DNA of 11,465 nt from Pseudomonadota bacterium. Lineage in GTDB: Bacteria; Pseudomonadota; Alphaproteobacteria; Acetobacterales; Acetobacteraceae. The notes below the pieces were generated by a model, which was not told the origin of the DNA, ran no database searches, and was given only the letters and a program-made list of their open reading frames with translations. A program made the position numbers and the translations under genes. The DNA lies in NCBI GenBank assembly GCA_021845835.1, contig JAJZVE010000081.1, positions 1 to 11,465 of the forward strand. The letters run 5' to 3'. This document shows positions 1 through 7,259 of this stretch, piece by piece; the stretch's first letter is position 1, and each line of letters begins with the position of its first letter.

Positions 1-1506
1 GAGTTTGGCGGCCTGCGGATAGGCGCAGATCGGCCGCTGCCACACCGTCTGCCCGCCCTTGTTGCGCCGCGTCGCCAGCAGGCTGTCCGGCGCAGTGCCG
101 TGCTCCACCCAGGCTTCCAGCGCGGTCAGCGGGTCGAGGCCGGTGTCGGTGATGCTGTCGTTGTTCGGGTTGATGCCGCAATGGTCCATGCCGGGGACCA
201 TGAACAGCCGCGCCGTGTCGCGCGCCTTGTCCACTCCGCCCGCCTGCCTGGCCAGCATGTCGTACCACGCGACCGTCAGGTACGGCGTCACCAGCGGATC
301 GCCCCAACCGTGCCAGATCACCATTTTGCCGCCACGTTTGGTGAAGGCGGACAGGTCCGGCCCTTCGACATGGCCGGGTGTGCCCGGCACCCAGGTGGTG
401 GCGTTATACAGCGCCGCCATCGGCGCCAGCTTCGCGGGGTCGCGGTCGCGGTCGAAATCCGTCACCTTGTAGGTCGGGCCGGCATCCGGCTCGAAGGCCA
501 TGTAGCGCAGGAAGTCGCGGGCAAACAGCGGCATCGCCGGCGGCCGGTTGGCGAAGCCGGTCAGCCACAGCGCCCAGTTCGCCTCGCTGCCCGGCGGCAG
601 GCCGCCGGCGTAAAGCTCCTTGCCCGTCGCGTCATGCGGGCCGGCATACCATTTCCGCAGCACGCCCACCTCGTCCGCGCTCAGGCAGTCCGGGCCCGTG
701 TCGGCCTTGCACTGCAGCGTCTCGGGCCTGAAGCCGCATTTGCGCGGGTCGGCCACCAGCCCGTCCGGGCCGGCGCAGGCGGCGCGCACGGCGTTCTGGA
801 TCAGCGGCAGCCGCGCCGGGCCGAGAATCTGCCTGCCGTCGGGGCCGGTGTTCGCCTCCGTCAGCCAGGCAAAGAAGGTCGCGACCAGGCCGGTGTAATC
901 GAGCGCCGGCGCGCCCATGATGATGCCGTCGAAGTCGTTCGGGAAGCGCGTCGCCTCCACCCCCGCCATGCGTCCGCCGGTCGAGCAGCCGTTGAAATAG
1001 GCGTGCTGCGGCGCCTTGGCATAGAACGCCTGCACCAGCGCCTTGCCGGCGCGCGCCGTCTCCGTCACCGCGCGCCACGCCCAGTCGGCCTTGGCCACCG
1101 GGTTGTCGAGCGCCCAGCGCCCGTCCACCGACGAACTGCCCCAGTGGCCCGAATCCATCGTCGCGACCGCGTAATGGCGACGTTCCGCGTACGTGATGGA
1201 GTTGAACACCCCCGGCCGCTCGCTGTCCAGCATGCCGCAGAAGCCGCCGCAGCCGGCCTCGTAGAACTTGCCGTTCCAGTCATTCAGCGGCAGCCGCACC
1301 TCGAAGTTGATGGCGGGCCGGACATAGCCGAGCACGCGGCAATAGGCCGGCAGGTCGCCGCCGGCCGGCACCTCGGCCGCCGACAGCAGGTTCACCGCCT
1401 CGATCTTCATCCCCGCGAGCGCGCCGCAATCCGCGGCGGCGGCGCTGCCCGGCCGGGCCAGCACGATGGCCCCCGCCGCGAGCGCCGTCATGGCGATCAG
1501 CCGCAT
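1..1506 (-). CDS. Tannase/feruloyl esterase family protein, exported (3' end beyond window)
   Basis: The frame is open from the ATG at 1506 to base 1 (502 codons, no stop), so the C-terminus is missing. Residues 1-25 form a signal peptide (MRLIAMTALAAGAIVL core, Ala-rich end before ADCG), so the enzyme should be periplasmic or secreted. The family's CS-D-HC catalytic arrangement is complete: GCSTGGR at about 173-179 (Cys174-Ser175), Asp403 in WHGWGDP, and His442-Cys443 in MDHCG. In this family the two cysteines form a disulfide that joins Ser and His. A Cys-bounded loop at about 244-257 (CAGPDGLVADPRKC) resembles the family's calcium-binding loop in the lid domain. Known members hydrolyse esters of gallic, ferulic or related aromatic acids; the substrate cannot be told from sequence. 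The start is supported by a GGGAGGG Shine-Dalgarno about 5 bases upstream. The gene lies 42 bases downstream of the squalene-synthase-fold gene and may be co-transcribed with it. Confidence 0.93.
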   Translation of the reverse strand, partial: MRLIAMTALAAGAIVLARPGSAAAADCGALAGMKIEAVNLLSAAEVPAGGDLPAYCRVLGYVRPAINFEVRLPLNDWNGKFYEAGCGGFCGMLDSERPGVFNSITYAERRHYAVATMDSGHWGSSSVDGRWALDNPVAKADWAWRAVTETARAGKALVQAFYAKAPQHAYFNGCSTGGRMAGVEATRFPNDFDGIIMGAPALDYTGLVATFFAWLTEANTGPDGRQILGPARLPLIQNAVRAACAGPDGLVADPRKCGFRPETLQCKADTGPDCLSADEVGVLRKWYAGPHDATGKELYAGGLPPGSEANWALWLTGFANRPPAMPLFARDFLRYMAFEPDAGPTYKVTDFDRDRDPAKLAPMAALYNATTWVPGTPGHVEGPDLSAFTKRGGKMVIWHGWGDPLVTPYLTVAWYDMLARQAGGVDKARDTARLFMVPGMDHCGINPNNDSITDTGLDPLTALEAWVEHGTAPDSLLATRRNKGGQTVWQRPICAYPQAAKL

Positions 1507-1548
1507 CCGTTCCCTCCCGTGATAACGACGCTGACAGGCTAAGCCGCG

Positions 1549-2352
1549 TCACACCCGTCCGGCAAGGAAGGCCGCCAGCACCGCCGCCTGATCGCCGAAG
1601 CCGCGCGGGCCGGACGGCGCCGCCGCGCGCCGCAGATCGCGCCGCGCCAGCACCGCCGGCAGCGCCGCCGCGATCACCGGCCGCGGCAGCGCGCCGCCGG
1701 CCTCCCCGAGCAGCGCGCGCCCCCAGGCGCCGAGCTCGGCCAGCAGCGGCAGCAACCGCGCATCGTCGGGCCGCGCGATCACCTCCGCCGCGGCCAGCCC
1801 GTGCGCCGCCAGCGCATCGTGCGGCAGCAGGCAGCGCCCCTGCCGCGCCAGCGCCGCCACGCTGCGCACCTGCCCGGCCACGCCATAGGCGGCGCCGAGC
1901 GTCGCGATGCGGTCCAGTTGCACGCCCTCCGCCCCCAGCGCCCGCCCGGCCGCCCGCGCCAGCGCGCCCGCCGTGCCGCGCACATGGTCCTGCCAGTCCG
2001 CGAACGTCGCGATCGCCGGCTCGGCTTCCGCCTCCCGCCCGTCCACCATCGCCGCGAGGTCGGCCTGCGCCAGCCGCCCTTCGGCCAGCGCCGCGGCCAG
2101 CGGCATTGCGACCTCGTGGCGCCGCTGCGCGCCTTCCACCACCTCGCGCCACCATTGCAGACGGATCAGCGCCATCATCGGCTCGCGCGCCGCCTCACGC
2201 GCGCGCGCCAGCTCGTGATTGAAGGCGTAGAGCAGCAGCAGCGTGTCGCGCCGCGCCGCCGGCGCGAACAGTGCGGTGAGGAAACGGTCAGGGTCGTGCC
2301 GCCGCACCTGGGCGGCCAACGCTCCTGCTTGAAGGTGCTCCATCCCAACCAT
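1549..2352 (-). CDS. Squalene/phytoene synthase-fold protein, NDUFAF6 (complex I assembly factor)-like
   Basis: A 267-residue, mostly helical, Ala/Arg-rich protein without signal peptide or membrane segment. The pattern RHDPDRF (18-24), YAFNHELARARE (42-53) and ALIRLQWWREVVEG (61-74) matches the trans-isoprenyl diphosphate synthase fold, and is closest to what I know of NDUFAF6/C8orf38 (compare 'AFNVELAQ' and 'LMRMQFWKK' there). True squalene and phytoene synthases carry two Asp-rich Mg-diphosphate motifs. Here the first is replaced by NHELARARE and the second, near 160-172, reads VRSVAALARQGR with no aspartate. Prenyl-diphosphate condensation is therefore unlikely; a non-enzymatic or assembly-factor role is more plausible, by inference. 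The start could be the ATG at 2352, with AGGGGG about 5 bases upstream, or the in-frame ATG at 2343. The gene diverges from sodB across only 44 bases. Alternative call: generic phytoene/squalene synthase family protein. Confidence 0.85.
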   Translation of the reverse strand: MVGMEHLQAGALAAQVRRHDPDRFLTALFAPAARRDTLLLLYAFNHELARAREAAREPMMALIRLQWWREVVEGAQRRHEVAMPLAAALAEGRLAQADLAAMVDGREAEAEPAIATFADWQDHVRGTAGALARAAGRALGAEGVQLDRIATLGAAYGVAGQVRSVAALARQGRCLLPHDALAAHGLAAAEVIARPDDARLLPLLAELGAWGRALLGEAGGALPRPVIAAALPAVLARRDLRRAAAPSGPRGFGDQAAVLAAFLAGRV

Positions 2353-2378
2353 AGCTACCCCCTGCGCCTCGACCCCCA

Positions 2379-2387
2379 GGAACGGAG
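2379..2387 (+). promoter_or_regulatory. Ribosome binding site that decides the sodB start
   Basis: AGGAACGGAG-like purine-rich site. Its GGAG (2384-2387) abuts an ATG at 2388 with no spacing but lies 9 bases before the in-frame ATG at 2397. The latter is normal Shine-Dalgarno spacing and gives the canonical Fe-SOD N-terminus MAFELPSLPY. Confidence 0.6.
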
Positions 2388-2396
2388 ATGTTCGCC

Positions 2397-2999
2397 ATGG
2401 CCTTCGAGCTACCCTCGCTTCCCTACTCCGCCAACGCGCTCGCCGCTCGCGGCATGTGCCAGGAGACGCTGGAACTGCACCACGGCAAGCATCATCAGGC
2501 GTATGTGACGGCGCTCAACGGCTTCGTCGAGAAGAACGACGCGCTGAAGGGCAAATCGCTCGAAGAGATCGTCAGGCTCTCCTACGACAAGCCCGACATG
2601 GCGCCGGTGTTCAACAACGCCGGCCAGCACTGGAACCACATCCTGTTCTGGCAGGCGATGTCGCCGGCCGAGGGCGGCAAGATGCCCGCCAGGCTGGAAC
2701 AGAAGATCGCCGCCGATTTCGGCGGCGTGCAGCAGTTCAAGGACGCCTTCAAGGCCGCGGCCGTCAGCCAGTTCGGCTCCGGCTGGGCGTGGCTGGTGGT
2801 GGGCAGCGACGGCAAGCTGAAGGTGACGAAGACGCCGAACGGCTCCAACCCGCTCGCCACCGGCGAAGGCCGCGCGCTGCTCGGCTGCGACGTGTGGGAG
2901 CACAGCTACTACCTCGACTTCCGCAACCGCCGCCCGGACTACGTGCAGAACTGGCTCGACAAGCTCGCCAACTACGAGTTTGCCGCAGCCCGGCTCTGA
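2397..2999 (+). CDS. sodB: Superoxide dismutase, Fe type
   Basis: A cytoplasmic 200-residue Fe/Mn superoxide dismutase that converts superoxide to oxygen and hydrogen peroxide. All four metal ligands are visible: His28 (in ELHHGKHH), His81 (in WNHILFW), Asp165 and His169 (in GCDVWEHSYY). The gateway tyrosine is Tyr36. Gln77 in AGQHWNH occupies the position where Fe-type enzymes, unlike Mn-type, carry the metal-tuning glutamine, so Fe is the likely cofactor (a cambialistic enzyme is possible). The C-terminal domain has the usual FGSGWAWL (126-133) and DFRNRRPDY (174-182). Length is normal for bacterial SodB. The ATG at 2397 is preferred over that at 2388, which would add MFA, because of Shine-Dalgarno spacing and homology. 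There is no signal peptide. The gene is divergent from the NDUFAF6-like gene, so its promoter must overlap that gene's 5' end. It is followed by 173 bases without a gene. Confidence 0.97.
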   Translation: MAFELPSLPYSANALAARGMCQETLELHHGKHHQAYVTALNGFVEKNDALKGKSLEEIVRLSYDKPDMAPVFNNAGQHWNHILFWQAMSPAEGGKMPARLEQKIAADFGGVQQFKDAFKAAAVSQFGSGWAWLVVGSDGKLKVTKTPNGSNPLATGEGRALLGCDVWEHSYYLDFRNRRPDYVQNWLDKLANYEFAAARL

Positions 3000-3044
3000 C
3001 GCGCCGCCGCCGCGCGCGCCGTCTTGCAGCAAGCCTGCCGTCCC

Positions 3045-3064
3045 CTCTCCCGCCCGCGGGAGAG
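3045..3064 (+). repeat. Hairpin with perfect 8-bp arms after sodB
   Basis: Arms CTCTCCCG and CGGGAGAG with a 4-base CCCG loop, 46 bases after the sodB stop. There is no T-tract. It could act as a transcription terminator or mRNA 3' stabiliser for sodB. It also resembles the dispersed CTCTCCC...GGGAGAG palindromes common between genes of high-GC proteobacteria. Copy number cannot be judged from one window. Confidence 0.45.
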
Positions 3065-3140
3065 CGGGCGGCAGCCGCAATTCAGCGCCAAGCACCCTCC
3101 CGCGCGCACCAATGCCCGTTATGATGCGCGGACGCGAAAC

Positions 3141-3157
3141 GCCCCGCCCGGCGGGGC
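3141..3157 (+). repeat. Short GC hairpin before the mutarotase ribosome binding site
   Basis: Arms GCCCCGC and GCGGGGC with a CCG loop, ending just before the GAGGGAGGAAGG Shine-Dalgarno of the next gene. It could influence translation or be chance in GC-rich DNA. A TATGAT at 3120-3125 upstream resembles a -10 box, but I see no matching -35, so I do not call a promoter. Confidence 0.25.
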
Positions 3158-3172
3158 CGAGGGAGGAAGGGC

Positions 3173-3607
3173 ATGCTGAAGACGCTGACGCGGTTGCACA
3201 CGCCGGAGCTGCTGCACGTTCTGGCCTCGATGGGGCACGGTGACGAGGTGGCGCTGGTGGACTGCCACTTCCCCGCGGTCTCGATGGCCCAGCGGCTGGT
3301 GCGGCTGGACGGGGCGGACCTGCCGGACGCCCTGGCCGCCTGCCTGCACCTGATGCCGCTGGACAACTTCGTGCCCGATCCGGCCCTGCGCATGGAGATG
3401 GCCGACGATCCGGCGCGGGTGCCCGAGGTGCAGGCGCTCTGCCAGCCGATCATCGACAAGGCGGAAGGGCGGCCGATGCCCCTCGTCGGCATCGAGCGCC
3501 ATGCCTTCTATGCACGGGCAAAGCAGGCCTACGCCATCATCGCCACCGGCGAGATGCGGACCTATGGCTGCCTGCTGCTGAAAAAGGGCGTGGTGCTGGC
3601 GCGCTGA
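3173..3607 (+). CDS. fucU: FucU/RbsD-family sugar mutarotase
   Basis: 144 residues, matching L-fucose mutarotase FucU along its whole length: MLKTLTRLHTPELLHVLASM, GHGDE (21-25, with His22 the expected catalytic histidine), a DCHFPA segment (30-35), FYARAKQAYAIIATGE (112-127) and C-terminal YGCLLLKKGV (131-140). The family interconverts alpha and beta anomers of fucose (FucU) or the pyran/furan forms of ribose (RbsD). Length and the HFPA and LLKKGV motifs favour FucU over RbsD, but the ribokinase neighbour makes ribose or another pentose equally possible. A strong GGGAGGAAGG Shine-Dalgarno lies just before the ATG. The stop is 12 bases before the ribokinase start, so the two are almost certainly one transcript. 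The protein is cytoplasmic, with no signal peptide or membrane segment. Confidence 0.9.
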   Translation: MLKTLTRLHTPELLHVLASMGHGDEVALVDCHFPAVSMAQRLVRLDGADLPDALAACLHLMPLDNFVPDPALRMEMADDPARVPEVQALCQPIIDKAEGRPMPLVGIERHAFYARAKQAYAIIATGEMRTYGCLLLKKGVVLAR

Positions 3608-3619
3608 CGGGAGGCGGAG

Positions 3620-4564
3620 ATGACGGGCAGGCGGATCGCGATCCTTGGCATTTTCGTCGCCGACGTGGCGTTCCGCACGCCGCGCAAGCCGGAATGGGGC
3701 GAGACGGTGATCGGCTCCGGGTTCCAGCTCGGGCCGGGCGGCAAGGGTTCCAACCAGGCGGTCGCGGCGGCGCGGCTCGGCGGCACGGTCGGCTTCATCA
3801 GCAAGCTCGGCGAGGACACGTTCGGAGAGATGGCACGCCGCACCTACGCGGAGGAAGGCATCGACACCGCGTTCGTGTTCGCCTCCCGCGAGCACGCAAC
3901 CGGCGCCGCCGCGATCATCATCGACGACGCGCGCGGCGAGAACGCGATCATCGTCTATCCCGGCGCCTGCAACCATCTGACGGCGGCGGAGGTCGAGCAG
4001 GCGGGCGGCATGATCGCGGCCGCGAGCGTGTTCGTCACCAACCTGGAGCTGCCGGTGCCGGTCGTGCTGCGCGGCCTGGAACTGGCGCGCCACGCCGGCG
4101 TGCCGACCATCCTCAATCCCGCGCCGGCGGTTCCCATCCCCGCCGGGACGTTCGGCCTCTGCGACTACATGACGCCCAACGAGTCGGAAGCATCGGGCCT
4201 GACCGGCCTGCCGATCGCGTCGCTGGCCGACGCCGAGCGTGCCGCCGACGCGCTGCTGGCGCGGGGGGTGCGCAACGTCGTGATCACGCTCGGCGAGAAC
4301 GGGGCGCTGGTGCGCAACGCGCGGCTCTCGCGGCATCTGCCGGCGGTGCAGGCCGGGCCGGTGGTGGAGACGACCGGCGCGGGCGACGCCTTCAACGGCG
4401 GCTTCGCGATCGCGCTCGCGGAGGGCGCGGACATCGTGGCCGCGGCCAGGTTCGGCTGCGCCGTCGCCGGCCTCTCGGTCACGCGCGCCGGCACCGCGCC
4501 GTCGATGCCGCGCCGCGAGGAGGTGGATCGGCTGCTGCGGCAGTTGGCCGGCAGCGGCGCGTAA
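3620..4564 (+). CDS. rbsK: Ribokinase (PfkB-family carbohydrate kinase)
   Basis: 314 residues, the normal ribokinase length. It phosphorylates a sugar, most likely D-ribose to ribose 5-phosphate, using ATP in the cytoplasm. Visible motifs in order: the PfkB signature 1 GPGGKGSNQA (38-47), substrate-side Asp15 in FVADVAF, NLELP (141-145), NPAPA (166-170), TPNESE (185-190, the NxxE magnesium motif), LGENGALV (214-221) and the anion-hole/catalytic-base motif TTGAGDAFNG (251-260, Asp256 as base). The ending GTAPSMPRREEV is typical of RbsK rather than fructokinases or adenosine kinase. A GGAGGCGGAG Shine-Dalgarno runs up to the ATG. It is coupled to the mutarotase gene 12 bases upstream; mutarotation supplies the anomer the kinase uses. 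No ABC transporter or LacI-type regulator is in the window. Exact sugar specificity is not certain. Confidence 0.93.
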   Translation: MTGRRIAILGIFVADVAFRTPRKPEWGETVIGSGFQLGPGGKGSNQAVAAARLGGTVGFISKLGEDTFGEMARRTYAEEGIDTAFVFASREHATGAAAIIIDDARGENAIIVYPGACNHLTAAEVEQAGGMIAAASVFVTNLELPVPVVLRGLELARHAGVPTILNPAPAVPIPAGTFGLCDYMTPNESEASGLTGLPIASLADAERAADALLARGVRNVVITLGENGALVRNARLSRHLPAVQAGPVVETTGAGDAFNGGFAIALAEGADIVAAARFGCAVAGLSVTRAGTAPSMPRREEVDRLLRQLAGSGA

Positions 4565-4600
4565 GCCGGCGGGGGCGCCGGCAAAGCGGAGCCGCGCTCC
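4565..4600. terminator. Tandem hairpins between convergent genes, probable bidirectional terminator
   Basis: The 42-base gap between the convergent ribokinase and hydrolase stops holds two perfect hairpins. One has GCCGGCG/CGCCGGC arms with a GGGG loop (4565-4582). The other has GGAGC/GCTCC arms with a 3-base loop (4588-4600). There is no T-tract on either strand, so intrinsic termination is inferred from position and structure only. Confidence 0.45.
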
Positions 4601-4606
4601 CCCTCG

Positions 4607-5653
4607 CTACGGTATCGCCGGGCGCATGGCGTCGAGCAGCGCCTTGTGGAACATCTCGGGCGCCTGGATCTGCGGCGCGTGGCCGAAGTCCGGGAACTCG
4701 ATCAGCTGCGCATGCGGGATGCGCGCCGCCGCTGCCTTTCCCAGGGCCGGATAGTTGCCCAATGTCGCACGGACCGCGGGCGGCGCGACGTTCTTGCCGA
4801 GCGCCGAGATGTCGTGGTCGCCGATCATCAGCACCACCGGCATCGTCAGCCGATCCAGCTCGTAGATCACCGGCTGCGTATAGATCATGTCGTAGATCAG
4901 CGCCGAGTTCCAGGCGACGAGGTCGCGTCCCGGCCCGCGATACATCCCGGCCAGCATCTGCACCCAGCGTTCGTACGCCGGCTGCCACGTCCCTGCGTAG
5001 TACGTGGTGCGCTCATAGTTGCGGATGCCGTCGGCCGTGGTGCGCAATTCCTGCCGGTACCACGTGTCCACGCTCTGCCACGGCACGCCCTTGGCCTGCC
5101 AGTCCTCCAGCCCGATCGGATCGACGAGAACCAGCCGGTCAGGCCGGTCCGGGTACATCAGCGCGTAGCGGATGGCGAGCATCCCGCCGGTCGAATGGCC
5201 GATCACCGTCGCGCGCCCGATGCCGAGCGAGTCCAGCAGCGCGCGCGTGTTGCCGGCAAGCTGCTGGAAGCTGAACTGGTAATGCGCCGGCTTGGTCGAT
5301 TTGCAGAAGCCGATCTGGTCCGGCGCGATCACGCGATAGCCGGCTTGGCTCAGCGCGGCGATGGTCCCCTCCCAGGTGGCGGCGCAGAAATTCTTGCCGT
5401 GCAGCAGCACGGCGGTCCGGCCGTTCGGCGTTGCCGGTGCCACGTCCATGTACGCCATGTCCAGGCTTTCGCCCTGCGAGGCGAACCGGAAATGCGACAC
5501 CGGCCAGGGATAGTCGAACCCCTGCAACTCGGCGCCGTAGGCCGGACCGTCGTCCGCCGGGTCCGCCCGCGCCACGCCGGCCAGCGCGAGCAGGGCCAGC
5601 AGCGCCGGCACCGCGACGCGCCGCCACCTTCGTGCCTCGCCGTCTTTGTGCAT
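4607..5653 (-). CDS. Exported alpha/beta-fold hydrolase
   Basis: 348 residues. Residues 1-30 form a signal peptide: an Arg-rich n-region, the core VAVPALLALLALAGV, and ARA before DPADD, so a periplasmic location is likely. The alpha/beta-hydrolase fold is clear: oxyanion-hole LLHGKNF (83-89), nucleophile elbow GHSTGG (152-157, Ser154), likely acid Asp281 in GDHDIS, and His325 in FGHAPQ. The strand pattern YRVIAPDQIGFCKSTKP (106-122) resembles epoxide-hydrolase/haloalkane-dehalogenase-like and C-C bond hydrolase relatives. The nucleophile here is Ser rather than Asp, which argues for an esterase-type enzyme. The substrate is unknown. An AAAGGG-type ribosome site lies just before the ATG. The gene starts 12 bases after the stop of the propeller gene, so the two are probably co-transcribed. 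The stop TAG is followed by the convergent ribokinase gene. Confidence 0.9.
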   Translation of the reverse strand: MHKDGEARRWRRVAVPALLALLALAGVARADPADDGPAYGAELQGFDYPWPVSHFRFASQGESLDMAYMDVAPATPNGRTAVLLHGKNFCAATWEGTIAALSQAGYRVIAPDQIGFCKSTKPAHYQFSFQQLAGNTRALLDSLGIGRATVIGHSTGGMLAIRYALMYPDRPDRLVLVDPIGLEDWQAKGVPWQSVDTWYRQELRTTADGIRNYERTTYYAGTWQPAYERWVQMLAGMYRGPGRDLVAWNSALIYDMIYTQPVIYELDRLTMPVVLMIGDHDISALGKNVAPPAVRATLGNYPALGKAAAARIPHAQLIEFPDFGHAPQIQAPEMFHKALLDAMRPAIP

Positions 5654-5665
5654 CGCTGCGCCCTT

Positions 5666-7168
5666 TCATTGCTGCCCGGGGCCGAAACCGAACGCATACA
5701 CGCGGCCGTCGCCCGCGACAAAGAGCCTGCCCTCCGCCGCCAGGATGGTCGCGAAGTGGCGCAGCCCTGCCATCCGGTCGCCGGCGCCGCCGCCGCCGAA
5801 CACCGGCGCGCCGGTGTCGCCGCGGAACCCGTGCAGACGGCCGTCGCCCTCGGCGCCGACGATCCAGACGATCGGTTGGGCGGCCCCGTCCGTCGTCGTG
5901 ACCATCGGCGCGCCCCTGCCGTCGAGTGCGGCGCACCACGCCACCTGCAGCCCGTCCCGCCCCGGCGCGCTGACCCTCAGCGCGGCCAGCCCGGCGTTCT
6001 GCGCGCCATCGGGGCAGGCGGGCACGAGGGCCTGGAACGCCACCAGCACGTCGCGGCCGACCCGATAGGCGGCGGGCGCGGTGATGATGCGCCCTTGCGC
6101 GACCGGCCGGACCGCGAGCGGGTGGCCGATGCCGCCGAGATCGGCGCGGTCAAGCAGATAGGCGTTGCCGTCCTTGCCGAGCGCGAGCAGCAGCGCCGCC
6201 ATGCCCCGCCCCACCGACAGGTCGATCGGCAGCGGCGCCACGCCCCCGAGGTCGGCATCCGCGTCGTCCAGCGCCTGCCAGTTGGCCGGGGCAAAGAAGC
6301 TGTTCGGGTCCGGCCGCCAGCGCAGGTCCGGTGGCAGCCGGATCACCGCCTCGCCGCCGCCCCATTGGCGCGCGCCGTCCGTGTTGCCGGTGGCGGCGTA
6401 CAGGAAGCGCCCGTCGAAGCTCATTCCGCCCGGCGCCCAGATGCCGCCCTTGCGCGCCTGCGTCGTCCAGGCGCCGAACAGGCCGGGCCGGCCGACCCGC
6501 AGCCCGACCACCCAGCCGTGATAATCGCCGCAATCCCCGAAATGCCCGCCGAACGGAAGGTAGAGCCGGTCCCCGACCAGCGTGAGCGCGCCGCGCTGGT
6601 TCTGCACGCCGGCATCGAACGCCATGCCGCGGGCGCGCAGCGCCGCGGCGACATCGACCGGCCAGCCGGGACGCACCGACCCGTCATCGAGCGACAGGCC
6701 GAACACGAGATGGCGCGGACCGCCGCCGCGATCGACCATTGCATCGACGAACACGGTGCGCGTCCGCTCGTCGATCGCGGGTGTGCCGGTGATGCCCAGC
6801 GGGTCGATATCGCCGCACGGCAGCGCGGCGCGGGCGACCGCCGGCCCGACGCTGCGGCGCCAGACCTCCCGCCCGGACAGCGCGTCCAGCGCCTGCACGA
6901 AATTGTCCTCCGTCGCGACGATCAGCCGGCCGTGGGCCGCGCCGGGCGGACGCCAGTAGAGTGGCTGCGCATAGACGTGGCCCTGCACCCGTCCGTCGAA
7001 GCCCGGGTCCAGACGGGCGCCGGCGGCGCGCGTCCAGGTCAGGCCGGGGACGATATAACGCCCGCTGCGATCCGGACCGCCGTGATAGCTGTCGCCGCCG
7101 GCGGCGAGCGACGGCCGGCCGGCCGCGATCGCCAGGAACGCCAGTGCAAGGAACGCGGACAATCGCAT
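5666..7168 (-). CDS. Exported PQQ-type beta-propeller protein of unknown function
   Basis: 500 residues from the ATG at 7168, which has an AGGAGG site 9 bases upstream and begins a clean signal peptide (MRLSAFLALAFLAIAAG, then LAAGG). The frame is open further upstream to 7321, but that extension overlaps soxG and spoils the signal peptide, so it is rejected. Propeller-blade motifs typical of PQQ-repeat proteins recur: HVYAQPLYW (64-72), ATEDNFVQALDALSGREVW (85-103), GITGTPAID (125-133), GGIWAPGG (241-248), LALGKDGNAYLLDR, and VWIVGAEGDGRLHGF near the end. I do not see the vicinal Cys-Cys of PQQ alcohol dehydrogenases or a haem CxxCH, so a quinoprotein dehydrogenase activity is not supported. 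It may be a non-catalytic or PQQ-less propeller (BamB-like fold). It lies 91 bases downstream of soxG and 12 bases upstream of the hydrolase gene, all on one strand. Confidence 0.85.
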   Translation of the reverse strand: MRLSAFLALAFLAIAAGRPSLAAGGDSYHGGPDRSGRYIVPGLTWTRAAGARLDPGFDGRVQGHVYAQPLYWRPPGAAHGRLIVATEDNFVQALDALSGREVWRRSVGPAVARAALPCGDIDPLGITGTPAIDERTRTVFVDAMVDRGGGPRHLVFGLSLDDGSVRPGWPVDVAAALRARGMAFDAGVQNQRGALTLVGDRLYLPFGGHFGDCGDYHGWVVGLRVGRPGLFGAWTTQARKGGIWAPGGMSFDGRFLYAATGNTDGARQWGGGEAVIRLPPDLRWRPDPNSFFAPANWQALDDADADLGGVAPLPIDLSVGRGMAALLLALGKDGNAYLLDRADLGGIGHPLAVRPVAQGRIITAPAAYRVGRDVLVAFQALVPACPDGAQNAGLAALRVSAPGRDGLQVAWCAALDGRGAPMVTTTDGAAQPIVWIVGAEGDGRLHGFRGDTGAPVFGGGGAGDRMAGLRHFATILAAEGRLFVAGDGRVYAFGFGPGQQ

Positions 7169-7192
7169 GTGCCGGCCTCCTGACCCGTTCAC

Positions 7193-7221
7193 CCCGCCGC
7201 CGGCAACCTGTCCGCGGCGGG
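7193..7221 (-). repeat. Inverted repeat between soxG and the propeller gene
   Basis: Perfect 8-bp arms CCCGCCGC and GCGGCGGG separated by 13 bases, in the 91-base gap upstream of the propeller gene. There is no T-tract. It could be a partial terminator or attenuator separating soxG from the downstream pair, or chance in GC-rich DNA. Confidence 0.3.
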
Positions 7222-7259
7222 ACCGGCGCGAAAGACGGCATCGCCGGCTTGTGAACGCC

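Noticed and set aside
100..1542. Plus-strand open frame of 480 codons opposite the tannase-family gene
   Set aside because: It is antisense to a protein with a complete CS-D-HC motif; the shadow has no motif and biased composition.
3118..3132. Possible promoter with TATGAT at 3120-3125
   Set aside because: No acceptable -35 element at the right spacing; a single -10-like hexamer is weak evidence.
4646..7183. Plus-strand open frame of about 845 codons opposite the hydrolase and propeller genes
   Set aside because: Composition is Arg/His/Pro-rich with no domain. The minus strand encodes two well-supported proteins with signal peptides and catalytic motifs.
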